From: Enterocloster bolteae
Lineage (GTDB): Bacteria; Bacillota_A; Clostridia; Lachnospirales; Lachnospiraceae
DNA: 24,984 bases
Assembly: GCA_021769025.1 (NCBI GenBank)
Contig: JAETTS010000004.1
Span: 1 to 24,984 of the forward strand
Direction of reading: 5' to 3'
In this document: one piece after another, positions 7,701-13,895 of the stretch
Numbering within the stretch: the first letter of the stretch is position 1
How the letters are laid out: each line of letters begins with the position of its first letter
Notes under the pieces: generated by a model
The model's database searches: none
Told to the model about the DNA's origin: nothing
The model's input: the letters and a program-made list of their open reading frames with translations, nothing else
Position numbers and translations under genes: made by a program

Positions 7701-8254
7701 AAAAGAAGGCGAAACAGGGAATCCTGTTTGGCGATGATGTGATGCGGGATTTAAGCGGCAGCATAGAAGGTGTTCTTTCCAAGCTGATGATGCAGCACGG
7801 AATCAATTATCAGGATCTGGAGAAGATTGGCATTACCTATTCGGAAGACTATCTGGATGGCGGTACCTTAGTATTTGACGAAGCCAAATTCCGTTCCACT
7901 ATGGAGAGTGACCCGGCTCTGGCAGGGAAGATTATCAGCGGTGGTGAGAGCGGTGGAAAAGGCCTGATTCATGCTGTGGAAGATGCCCTTACGCCTTACG
8001 CAACCCGTTACGCTTCCAAGAACGGCAACTCCTACGGGCGTTTGATCGAAGTAGCTGGTACGGAGAAGAAACCGTCCTCCTTGATGAGCAACCAGATTTA
8101 CAAACAGTTAAAGGAAATGCAGGAGACCATCGACAAGCTGCAGGCTCAGTTAAAGGTAGAGCAAGATCGGTACATTTCTCAGTTCAGTACAATGGAGAGC
8201 TTGATTAATCAGATGAACACACAGTCAAGCTATCTCTCTCAGATTATGGCATAA
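4769..8254 (+). CDS. fliD: Flagellar filament cap FliD with giant repeat insert
   Basis: FliD (HAP2) caps the growing flagellar filament and folds incoming flagellin. The start ATG has AAAGGAG 9-10 bases upstream. The N-terminal domain carries LRGFGGMASGIDRDAIIEQM (about 18-37), and the C-terminus has FNALVSEVNGQI, the GILFGDDVMRDL region and a long terminal helix ending SSYLSQIMA, all typical of FliD. At 1161 residues it is far longer than usual FliD proteins (about 450-700). The excess includes residues about 516-778, a run of roughly 8-residue units of the form VDKDGYxV/LNKDGxxV, plus a smaller block at about 873-910. These acidic, Asp/Gly/Tyr-rich units lie where the variable outer domains of FliD are. 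It is transcribed toward fliS and begins the cluster. Confidence 0.95.
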   Translation: MASLSSVSSSNSLGNTALRGFGGMASGIDRDAIIEQMTLGTNTKIESQKSAMTKLQWKQEAYRGVTDKILDLTDKYASYSSTSNLKDYTLFSKNQVTVHGADSATRFVTATGSSSLVESIAITGVKQLATATVRQSNKHTVDALKTGALNLQKDGYVKYSKLEGTKLQIGTFDKDKKFTQAFEFEFKSSYKDADGKTVNIGYVPKEGEDAQAFATRLAGELNDMIKVMKDNGTLGGDIEFSAADGKLNLNKLSTDGNNALEINLNSSALSALGYSHSGTSKGVSMADFNTVDRRTDLMDSSVGERSVLDTLAGQKLIFEYDGSQKSVELITKSELAELKGITDPGAQFDKVVENLQARLNKAYGSGAITVGKEEVAGEGYRLTFKTKGDSSVALLSNDSNLLKTLGVEFGESNKVNVDGKLGQAALGLDANAYTKSNGQLDLKINGVSINGLTANSTISDILSKINSTTAAGVKATYVDATGQFMLVSSETGQGREISLDSALAEKLFGGYSYEKGTDGNFVDQDGKELTYKGADGKYYVKDGTFKDKQVDENGYIRSDDGYFIGEDGSRVNEAGYRVNAQGRLIDAEGYLTDKNGNLVNKDGKLVVVVDAAGNLVDKSEFKINDQGEFVDNAGNKLGEAGSLYSVKRINADGHFVVDGADGKERLSDIDGNLVDKDGYRVDEDGYYLNKDDKRVDKDGYELDAKGNYIGKDGTLVRKFGNDWFQVNKDGYVVGKKESEDGSDPVYVTNIGGTWYEAKDAKGDLIEDADGNVIYKKVDVPKDFDPMKGEREASIDKPELNTNQQGSGGPVKGGGPVNAGLGRLNGYKENIEDGQNAKIQVSYGNGVKVDVERSSNTFNLEGLTVTVSGVFGGKYEGKVDENGYKVNESGQWLDKDGNVTTDESKRVSGWVEDSSQTITFTAKADVDKAVEAVKAFFEDFNALVSEVNGQITSRPDSSYGPLTTAQKEEMDETSIENWEKKAKQGILFGDDVMRDLSGSIEGVLSKLMMQHGINYQDLEKIGITYSEDYLDGGTLVFDEAKFRSTMESDPALAGKIISGGESGGKGLIHAVEDALTPYATRYASKNGNSYGRLIEVAGTEKKPSSLMSNQIYKQLKEMQETIDKLQAQLKVEQDRYISQFSTMESLINQMNTQSSYLSQIMA
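6314..7100 (+). repeat. In-frame DG-rich repeat region inside fliD
   Basis: This region encodes residues about 516-778. Units share the pattern [V/L][D/N]x[D/E/A]G[Y/N/K]x[V/L], for example VDKDGYRV, DEDGYYLN, VDKDGYEL, DAKGNYIG and DKNGNLVN. At DNA level the segment GACAAAGACGGCTA occurs twice (near 6791 and 6855), so part of the array is recently duplicated and the rest has diverged. The stretch looks more AT-rich than the flanking fliD sequence. A related short block lies near 7384-7500. Confidence 0.8.
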
Positions 8255-8264
8255 TAAAGACTTG

Positions 8265-8304
8265 CTGCCATTTTGCCCTGATCTGTTTTGGGGCAAAATG
8301 GCAG
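8265..8304 (+). other. Perfect 14-bp hairpin between fliD and fliS
   Basis: CTGCCATTTTGCCC (8265-8278) pairs exactly with 8291-8304 across a 12-nt loop. It starts 11 bases after the fliD stop. No run of T follows on either strand, so it is not a normal intrinsic terminator. It may protect the 3' end of fliD mRNA or set relative expression of fliD and fliS (inference). A second small hairpin, GCGGC/GCCGC, lies at 8370-8385. Confidence 0.7.
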
Positions 8305-8423
8305 TGAAGATCAGATAACCATTCGAAGGGATATCAGTATCAGAAGGGTTACAATCAGATAAAAAGTTAGCGGCTGTGAGGCCGCAGATTCTTGCGACGT
8401 TATTTTTCTGAAGGAAGGATTCG

Positions 8424-8828
8424 ATGAGCGGATATAATCGTTATAAAGAGCAGAGTATTTATTCTATGTCAGGCCCAGAACTTTTATTTCTTATTTATGA
8501 TGAGGCAATCAAGCGATTGACCAGGGCGGAAATTTCTTTGGATGACAAGAATTATGCGGATTTTGAGGACTGTCTGACGCGCACCAGTAAGATTGTCCGG
8601 TACTTAAAAGACATTCTGGATATGAGCCAGCCTATCAGCTACGATTTAAGAAGAATTTATGAGTATCTCATCTATGATCTCAGCAGGGTGAAAGCTGGAA
8701 GAGAGCGAAGACGAGATGAGATAGGGCGTATCCGTCACATTCTTTCTGAGTTAAAGGAGGCTTTTGAGGGAGCCAATAAACAGGTAAACGATATGCACAT
8801 GGTTAAGGAGACGGAGATAAGAGGATAG
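8424..8828 (+). CDS. fliS: Flagellin export chaperone FliS
   Basis: A 134-residue helical protein. FliS binds the C-terminal helix of flagellin in the cytosol, blocks premature polymerisation and delivers it to the export gate. The N-terminus shows the family pattern (Y-K-x-Q-S-I-Y-S-M-S-G-P-E-L-L-F-L-I-Y-D, then A-I-K-R-L), and the length fits FliS (about 125-140). GGAAGG lies about 7 bases before ATG. It is 169 bp after fliD and 15 bp before the next chaperone-like gene, the usual fliD-fliS-fliT order. Confidence 0.93.
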   Translation: MSGYNRYKEQSIYSMSGPELLFLIYDEAIKRLTRAEISLDDKNYADFEDCLTRTSKIVRYLKDILDMSQPISYDLRRIYEYLIYDLSRVKAGRERRRDEIGRIRHILSELKEAFEGANKQVNDMHMVKETEIRG

Positions 8829-8843
8829 AGAGGATAAGCATAG

Positions 8844-9278
8844 ATGGAAGTAAATGTGACAAAGGTGATGATTCTTCTCCAGAGAAGATACAATGCCCTT
8901 CGGGAGACAGGAAGGCTGACAAAAGAACTGGAAGAGGCCATTGCCCGTAATGATGAGGTTTCTACCATCATGCTTCTTCAGATGAGAGCCGAAGAACTGA
9001 CCAAAGTTGACCAGTGCATGGAGGAAATGTGGCAGATGGGGGAGGTTGACAGGGAGGCCTATGAGAAACTGACGGCTTTGATAACGTCGGACCCTGAAGG
9101 AAGCGTTGGGGAGAACCAGGAAGAAGAAAAAGTTTATGAGATCAGGCGGAGAACCCAGCATATACTAGAAGAATTGCGCCAGGCAGATCAAAGGCTGAAT
9201 CGGAAGCTGGCAGGAAACAAGTCTTACTACAACGCAAAAGAATTGGCAGGAAAGAAATATGAATCAATCGTTATTTGA
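8844..9278 (+). CDS. FliT/FlgN-like flagellar coiled-coil chaperone
   Basis: A 144-residue, charge-rich, almost wholly helical protein with heptad-like hydrophobic spacing in the first 60 residues and again at about 100-130. There is no catalytic motif. The position directly after fliS and the size fit FliT (FliD export chaperone) or an FlgN-like hook-associated-protein chaperone. Sequence similarity to either cannot be shown by eye, so the call rests on context and fold type. Its 3' end overlaps the next gene by 20 bases, implying coupled translation. Confidence 0.6.
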   Translation: MEVNVTKVMILLQRRYNALRETGRLTKELEEAIARNDEVSTIMLLQMRAEELTKVDQCMEEMWQMGEVDREAYEKLTALITSDPEGSVGENQEEEKVYEIRRRTQHILEELRQADQRLNRKLAGNKSYYNAKELAGKKYESIVI

Positions 9279-10431
9279 GGGACGCACCCTGGTGGGGATG
9301 GTATCATCCATCATCCGCCAGGATGCTTTGCGTGTGCTACATAACCGTATTGAATGGGATCGAATGTTTCGGTTGGCGGATTTTCATAAGGTGGCCAATA
9401 TTGTTTATCTGGGAGTATTAGGCAACAGTGATGATCTGCCGGAGAGATGGAGAGAACGCTTTTTTGGCCGATATCAGGAGGCTCTGCTTTTTGGAGAGCA
9501 CTGTAAAGAGTCTGTGAAGGAAGTGCTGATGTGGCTGGACATGAGGGAGATCTCCTGTACCATCCTTGTCTCGGAAAATGTTCGGGATTTTTATAAGATT
9601 CCGGAGGCAGCAGCCAATAGTCCCATCCAGATTTACTTAGATGAGAAAAGTTATTATCTGGCCAAGGGATATCTGATTGACCTGGGCTATGAGGCGGACC
9701 AGCTTTATAAAGGTGTGGGAGAACGACTGGTGAAGATATCGGGCGTTCCTATTATCCTTTACTACCAGCTGCCTTTTCGGACCTCTAAATTCAAAAAGAA
9801 TATGATGAAATTGGTTGAGACGGCTGCCTTAAGGGAGCCGTATAGTCATATCCAGATGCTTTCCATAGAAAATGAGTTTATCTATCGTATGGCCTCAGCT
9901 GCTTATCACTATGCCAATGATGAACTGACACTGCGGGATGTACTGGATATGGTACTCTGCCACAAGGCATGGCGCGAGGAGATTGATGATGATGCGCTGT
10001 GGAAAAGGCTGGAGGAATTTGGTGTTGATGTGTTGGCGGAAAAGATTCTTCGAATTGCTTACATGTGGTTTGGCGATAAGGAAGACGATTACTTCAATGA
10101 CCAGCCGGAAGACCTGACAGTATACGATGTGCTGGAAGACCGAATGCTGACCAGCGGCGAAGTCAATAACGAGAAGGATGAACAGGCGCTGACATTGAGA
10201 AAGCAGATCCAGAAAGAGATCGACAAGGAGAGGCGGAAAGAGGAAAAGGAACTGCGGCAGGAGAAAAGGCAGGAACTTTTGGATAAGTTTATGAAGAAAG
10301 TGCGGTGGCTTTTCCCGGATTATCACTATATGACTTCCATCTATCCTACAGTGGAGCGGTTGCCGTTTCTTCTTCCGGTGTTTTGGATCATCAGAGATTT
10401 TCGGCTTTTGTGGAGGATGTTTGGAAAATAG
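9259..10431 (+). CDS. Nucleotidyltransferase-fold (NTP_transf_5-like) protein, probably catalytically degenerate
   Basis: A 390-residue protein that starts inside the preceding gene (20-base overlap, GGAAAG before ATG). The layout resembles the uncharacterised nucleotidyltransferase family PF14907: an N-terminal helical part with LADFHKVANIVYLGVL, a strand-loop region, a YYLAKGYLIDLGYEAD segment, then the PIILYYQLPF strand and a helical part with NEFIYRMASAAYHYAN. Where active members have KG followed later by an Asp-x-Asp metal motif, this protein reads TILVSENV and IQIYLD, so metal-dependent transfer is doubtful. Residues about 308-356 form a highly charged Lys/Glu/Arg helix. Its place at the end of the flagellar unit suggests a role in flagellar assembly or flagellin modification (inference). 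Confidence 0.6.
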   Translation: MNQSLFEGRTLVGMVSSIIRQDALRVLHNRIEWDRMFRLADFHKVANIVYLGVLGNSDDLPERWRERFFGRYQEALLFGEHCKESVKEVLMWLDMREISCTILVSENVRDFYKIPEAAANSPIQIYLDEKSYYLAKGYLIDLGYEADQLYKGVGERLVKISGVPIILYYQLPFRTSKFKKNMMKLVETAALREPYSHIQMLSIENEFIYRMASAAYHYANDELTLRDVLDMVLCHKAWREEIDDDALWKRLEEFGVDVLAEKILRIAYMWFGDKEDDYFNDQPEDLTVYDVLEDRMLTSGEVNNEKDEQALTLRKQIQKEIDKERRKEEKELRQEKRQELLDKFMKKVRWLFPDYHYMTSIYPTVERLPFLLPVFWIIRDFRLLWRMFGK

Positions 10432-10449
10432 AACAGGCTTTGGAGTTTG

Positions 10450-10476
10450 GCGGCAGGGATACTCCCTGCCGCTTTT
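10450..10476 (+). terminator. Intrinsic terminator closing the flagellar cluster
   Basis: A perfect 10-bp GC-rich stem, GCGGCAGGGA (10450-10459) and TCCCTGCCGC (10463-10472), with a 3-nt loop, followed by TTTT. It lies 18 bases after the stop codon at 10431. Confidence 0.9.
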
Positions 10477-10513
10477 AGCTGGGTTAACTCTCTTACTGAT
10501 TTTGCAAAAAGTA

Positions 10514-10542
10514 TAGATATCCCATGAAAAACATAGTACAAT
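10514..10542 (+). promoter_or_regulatory. Promoter of the nucleoside-salvage genes
   Basis: TAGATA (10514-10519, 4 of 6 to the -35 consensus), 17 bp, TACAAT (10537-10542). The transcription start would be near 10549, about 49 nt upstream of the phosphorylase ATG. No operator is recognisable. Confidence 0.5.
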
Positions 10543-10597
10543 AGAACATATAACGCAAGAGAATGGCGATTGTTTAAAAAGATTGGGGGAAATAAGG

Positions 10598-11440
10598 ATG
10601 GATCCAGTATATGAGAAACTAATGAAATGTCATGAAAGCGCAAAGGAAAAGGTTGATTTTAAGCCCAGGGTGGCCCTGATCCTTGGTTCTGGTCTTGGGG
10701 ATTACGCGGAGGGGATCCAGATCGTAAAAACCCTTGACTACCATGAGATAGAGGGATTTCCAGTATCTACGATTCCAGGCCATAAAGGCAGATTTGTGTT
10801 TGGGTATGTGGAGGATGTGCCGGTTGTGATCATGCAGGGGCGTGTTCATTTTTATGAGGGATATTCCATTCAGGATGTGGTGCTGCCGGTTCGGCTGATG
10901 AAGTTAATGGGAGCGGAGGTTCTGTTTCTGACCAATGCGGCAGGAGGCGTGAATTTTGAGTTTCATGCAGGAGATTTGATGCTGATTAAAGACCAGATCA
11001 GTACGTTTGTTCCGTCGCCCCTCATAGGTTCTAATCTTGAGCAGTTGGGGGCAAGATTTCCGGATATGAGTGATATATACGATAAGGAGCTTCGCAGCCT
11101 GATAAAAGAAAAGGCAGCCAGGTTGGAGATCCCTCTGCAGGAAGGAACGTATATACAGCTGACAGGGCCGGCTTATGAGTCTCCGGCAGAGGTGCGAATG
11201 TGCAGGATTTTGGGGGGAGATGCTGTGGGGATGAGTACGGCATGCGAGGCGTTGGCGACCAATCATATGGGGATGAAGATCTGTGGTATTTCCTGTATCT
11301 CCAATCTGGCCTGTGGTATGACAGACCAGCCACTGAGCCATAAAGAAGTACAGGAGGCAGCGGATCGGGTGGCACCAATGTTTAAACGGCTGGTGACAGA
11401 AGTTATCGGTGAGATCGGGCGCTCCATATTGTCGGTATAA
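10598..11440 (+). CDS. punA: Purine-nucleoside phosphorylase (trimeric, class I-type fold)
   Basis: A 280-residue cytosolic enzyme that splits purine (deoxy)nucleosides with phosphate into base and ribose-1-phosphate. Family motifs are intact: LILGSGLGDY with the phosphate loop at 30-34, GRVHFYEGY with His84 at 82-90, TNAAGG at 112-117, TGPAYESPAEVRM with the base-binding Glu194, GMSTA at 211-215, and SCISNLACGM with the base-binding Asn236. This Glu/Asn pair indicates 6-oxopurine specificity (inosine, guanosine). The ATG at 10598 is chosen over an upstream TTG (10583) because GGGGGA (10585-10590) lies 7 bases before it. It is followed 81 bp later by uridine kinase, so the two are likely co-transcribed. 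Confidence 0.94.
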   Translation: MDPVYEKLMKCHESAKEKVDFKPRVALILGSGLGDYAEGIQIVKTLDYHEIEGFPVSTIPGHKGRFVFGYVEDVPVVIMQGRVHFYEGYSIQDVVLPVRLMKLMGAEVLFLTNAAGGVNFEFHAGDLMLIKDQISTFVPSPLIGSNLEQLGARFPDMSDIYDKELRSLIKEKAARLEIPLQEGTYIQLTGPAYESPAEVRMCRILGGDAVGMSTACEALATNHMGMKICGISCISNLACGMTDQPLSHKEVQEAADRVAPMFKRLVTEVIGEIGRSILSV

Positions 11441-11521
11441 CGAGAAGAACATAAGGTAATGTTGCAGGGATTCGATACAGATGAGTAGGAATTTCAGGAT
11501 ACTAATGGAGAGAACAGTAAG

Positions 11522-12133
11522 ATGAATACAATTGTAATTGGAATTGCCGGAGGGACTGGTTCAGGGAAATCCACATTCACCAATCGGCTGAAGGCGGAGT
11601 TTCAGGACGAGGTCGCGGTGTTGTATCACGACAATTATTATCGTGCCCAGGATGATCTTCCTTTTGAGGAGAGGAAGAAGGTAAATTATGATCATCCTGA
11701 GGCATTTGAGACAGAACTTCTTCTGGAACAGCTTCGGGACTTGAAGGGGGGAAGAACGATTTGTTGTCCGGTGTATGATTATTCCCAACATAACCGCTCC
11801 AAAGAAGTGGTGATGGTAGAACCGAAGCGCGTGATCCTTTTGGAAGGGATACTGGTTCTGGCAGATCCCAGATTGAGGGAGCTTCTGGATATTAAGATAT
11901 ACGTGGAGGCAGACGCGGACGAGCGGATTTTGCGCAGGGTAATCCGAGATGTGAAGGAGCGGGGAAGGGATATTGAAGGGGTGGCTCAGCAGTATCTGAC
12001 TACGGTGAAGCCTATGCATTATCTGTATGTGGAGCCAACCAGGGCTTTGGCGGACATTGTGATTAACAGTGGGATGAATGAGATTGCATTTCAGATGGTG
12101 AGAACCAATATTAAGGAGATCCTGGGGAGATAA
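11522..12133 (+). CDS. udk: Uridine kinase
   Basis: A 203-residue P-loop kinase that phosphorylates uridine and cytidine with NTP, the salvage step that complements the neighbouring phosphorylase. The Walker A motif GGTGSGKS is at 10-17. Other family marks are YHDNYYRAQDDLPFEER (35-51), NYDHPEAFET, CPVYDYSQHNR, ILLEGILVL and RRVIRDVKERGRD. Length is normal for Udk. GGAGAG lies about 9 bases before ATG. There is no promoter-like sequence in the 81-bp gap, supporting an operon with the phosphorylase. Confidence 0.94.
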   Translation: MNTIVIGIAGGTGSGKSTFTNRLKAEFQDEVAVLYHDNYYRAQDDLPFEERKKVNYDHPEAFETELLLEQLRDLKGGRTICCPVYDYSQHNRSKEVVMVEPKRVILLEGILVLADPRLRELLDIKIYVEADADERILRRVIRDVKERGRDIEGVAQQYLTTVKPMHYLYVEPTRALADIVINSGMNEIAFQMVRTNIKEILGR

Positions 12134-12203
12134 AGGCAAGGCTATGTAGGAATGCATCCGATGGAAGAATAGAATCGGAAGTTTTGAAATACATGCATAA
12201 GAG

Positions 12204-12246
12204 GCCGTGAAGGAGCAGCGGGTACTTGCTGGTTCTTCACGGCTTT
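12204..12246. terminator. Terminator between udk and the LacI gene (convergent)
   Basis: GCCGTGAAG (12204-12212) and CTTCACGGC (12235-12243) form a 9-bp perfect outer stem, with an inner CAGC/GCTG pairing. TTT and an AT-rich stretch follow in the plus direction. The hairpin lies 70 bases after udk and right after the convergent lacI-type gene's stop at 12251, so it may serve both. The T-tract is weak on either strand. Confidence 0.65.
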
Positions 12247-12250
12247 CTGA

Positions 12251-13273
12251 TTAAAATAATGCAATGGCAGACTGTCTTTCTACAATCTCCACATCCAGCA
12301 TCACCTGGCGGGAAGCGTCGTCGTTCTCAGACAAAATCTTTTCAATCAGCAACTCTGTGGCTACCTGTGCCTTTTTAGCAATATTCTGAGATACGGAGGA
12401 AAGCTTGGGGGTGGTAAACTGGCACAGAGTTAAATTATCGTATCCCATGATAGACAGATCCACAGGGATACGGAGGCCGCCCAGCCTGGCACCTTCCATG
12501 ACGCCTATGGCACAGATGTCAGCAGTGGTAACCACAGCAGATATGTTGTTGCTCATGGAAGCAATCTGTTTCCCGGCAGCCAGGCCTCCTTCATAGGATG
12601 GGGGATAAGGGAAGACGTATTCTTCGCGGAAGGGGATACCGCATTCTTCCAGGGCCTGACGATATCCCAGGAAACGCTGGGTCAAAACATAATTGATTTG
12701 ATAATTGGCAATCAGGGCGATATGGTTGTGGCCTCTGTTTACCATATACTTGGTGGAAAGATATAAGCCTTTCTTGTCATCCGAGCAGACGTTGATCTGT
12801 TTGGGTACCTGATTGGGGCTATCGAAAACCACAAAGGGGCAAGGGGGTTTAGCGATAAATGAATCTGCATAATTCATAAAATCCGGATACAGGAACATGA
12901 TTCCATCTACATTCCAGTTCTGAAGGAATTGGGCCACATCTTTTTCTTTGGTTACAGAGCGAACCATCATATAAAATCCCCGCCTGCTTAATTCTTTTTC
13001 AATGATTCCAATCATTGTGCTGACATAAGGGTTTTCCAGATAATTTTCATTCTGATCGTCTACGGATATAATAACGCCTACAATGGCAGAAGACTTTTTT
13101 GTCAAGCTGCGGGCTGTTAAATTAGGGACATAGCCGGATTCTTTGATGATGTCATTAATCTTTTCCGCTGTCTGTGCGGAGACACGGCTGCTTTTGCCAT
13201 TGATTACATTGGAAACGGTCATCATACTGACACCGGCTCTGTCTGCTATATCTTTTAATGTCAATTTTTCCAT
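12251..13273 (-). CDS. LacI/GalR-family transcriptional regulator of the sugar locus
   Basis: A 340-residue repressor. The N-terminal LacI helix-turn-helix is clear: LTLKDIADRAGVSMMTVSNVINGKSSRVSAQT (about 4-35), then the hinge GYVPNLTARSL. The rest is a periplasmic-binding-like sugar sensor with VGVIISV, VDGIMFLYP, RGHNHIALIA, QRFLGYRQALEECG, VVTTADICAIGVMEGARLGG and IPVDLSIMGYDN, the usual LacI landmarks. It is divergent from the ABC-GH31 genes and probably binds the palindrome at 13596-13607. A probable promoter is at 13474-13446, giving a leader of about 165 nt. The ligand is unknown, but an alpha-glucoside or its product is likely from context. Confidence 0.93.
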   Translation of the reverse strand: MEKLTLKDIADRAGVSMMTVSNVINGKSSRVSAQTAEKINDIIKESGYVPNLTARSLTKKSSAIVGVIISVDDQNENYLENPYVSTMIGIIEKELSRRGFYMMVRSVTKEKDVAQFLQNWNVDGIMFLYPDFMNYADSFIAKPPCPFVVFDSPNQVPKQINVCSDDKKGLYLSTKYMVNRGHNHIALIANYQINYVLTQRFLGYRQALEECGIPFREEYVFPYPPSYEGGLAAGKQIASMSNNISAVVTTADICAIGVMEGARLGGLRIPVDLSIMGYDNLTLCQFTTPKLSSVSQNIAKKAQVATELLIEKILSENDDASRQVMLDVEIVERQSAIALF

Positions 13274-13445
13274 AATCTTTTCAAAATCCTTTCTGTGAAT
13301 CGAATGTCCTGTGTTGTGTCAAAGGGTGCCGGATAAAGTTTATAAACGAAATCTAGTGAAATTAGTATAAGTATAAACTTTGGAAGATAAGTTTAAAATA
13401 TAATATAAACCTGGTATGAGATTTCGTAAATTTGGATTTAAAGCT

Positions 13446-13474
13446 ATTATACCGTAGGATGATAAAAAAATCAA
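13446..13474 (-). promoter_or_regulatory. Promoter of the LacI-family gene
   Basis: Minus strand: TTGATT (13474-13469, 4 of 6), 17 bp, TATAAT (13451-13446). The start would be near 13439. Its distance of about 122 bp from the palindromic operator allows, but does not show, autoregulation. Confidence 0.5.
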
Positions 13475-13557
13475 GGAGATAGAAGAAAAGGAAAATGTAC
13501 AATATGCATAAAAAAATGATGAAAAATTGTTAAAAACGTAAAAATAAAAGAAATGTA

Positions 13558-13586
13558 TTGACGGTTATTCTAAAATATGTTAGTTT
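13558..13586 (+). promoter_or_regulatory. Putative promoter of the ABC-GH31 operon
   Basis: TTGACG (13558-13563, 5 of 6) is a good -35. With 17 bp spacing the -10 would be TAGTTT (13581-13586), a weak match. It is placed so that the start site falls on the palindrome at 13596-13607, the expected geometry for repression. The weak -10 suggests an activated or low-level promoter, or a different start. Confidence 0.4.
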
Positions 13587-13593
13587 ATTAATA

Positions 13594-13609
13594 GATTTAG
13601 CGCTAAACC
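13594..13609 (+). promoter_or_regulatory. Palindromic LacI-family operator
   Basis: TTTAGCGCTAAA (13596-13607) is a perfect 12-bp palindrome with the central CG typical of LacI/GalR operators. An outer G/C pair (13594/13609) extends the symmetry after one mismatch. It lies upstream of the long ABC leader and is divergent from the regulator gene. No second copy was found in the window. Confidence 0.7.
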
Positions 13610-13659
13610 AAAAACGTAAATAGAGTTCGTGTTCAAATGTTTAAATAAGGGTTTTAAGG

Positions 13660-13784
13660 TTAAGAACGAAACTTTAGGTAAAGAGCAAGGTTTCGATTTA
13701 AGAACAAAGTAAGAACTTTAAGAACAAACTTCTTACATAAGAATAAGGCTTAAGATAAGGACAGAACCTTAAGTTAAGAACAAA
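13660..13784 (+). repeat. TTAAGAACAAA repeats in the ABC-operon leader
   Basis: Exact copies start at 13698, 13718 and 13774; a one-base variant starts at 13660. Further AAGAAC fragments occur between them, such as GTAAGAACTTT at 13709. Spacing is irregular (38, 20, 56). All are in the same orientation within the transcribed leader. They are probably a repeated protein- or RNA-binding site, or the remnant of short-motif expansion. Confidence 0.6.
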
Positions 13785-13895
13785 GTATTAAGCCAGATAA
13801 GGAAATCAATGTTAGAATTGATTTTAGGTGAATAAGAAGATTTAAGGGAAGGTCAAAATTTAAAACAAAATTTTTATAACCAGGAGGAAAACGTG

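Larger units (their letters stand above)
13274..13890. other. Divergent regulatory spacer and A-rich leader (617 bp, no gene)
   Basis: No coding gene is visible. It holds the regulator promoter, a putative operon promoter, the operator, and then about 280 nt of very AT-rich, A-dominated leader. The leader contains three exact copies of TTAAGAACAAA (13698-13708, 13718-13728, 13774-13784), a near copy at 13660-13670, and possible hairpins: CGAAAC/GTTTCG (13667-13672/13690-13695), TTCTTA/TAAGAA (13730-13735/13738-13743) and AAATCAAT/ATTGATTT (13803-13810/13817-13824). Confidence 0.7.
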
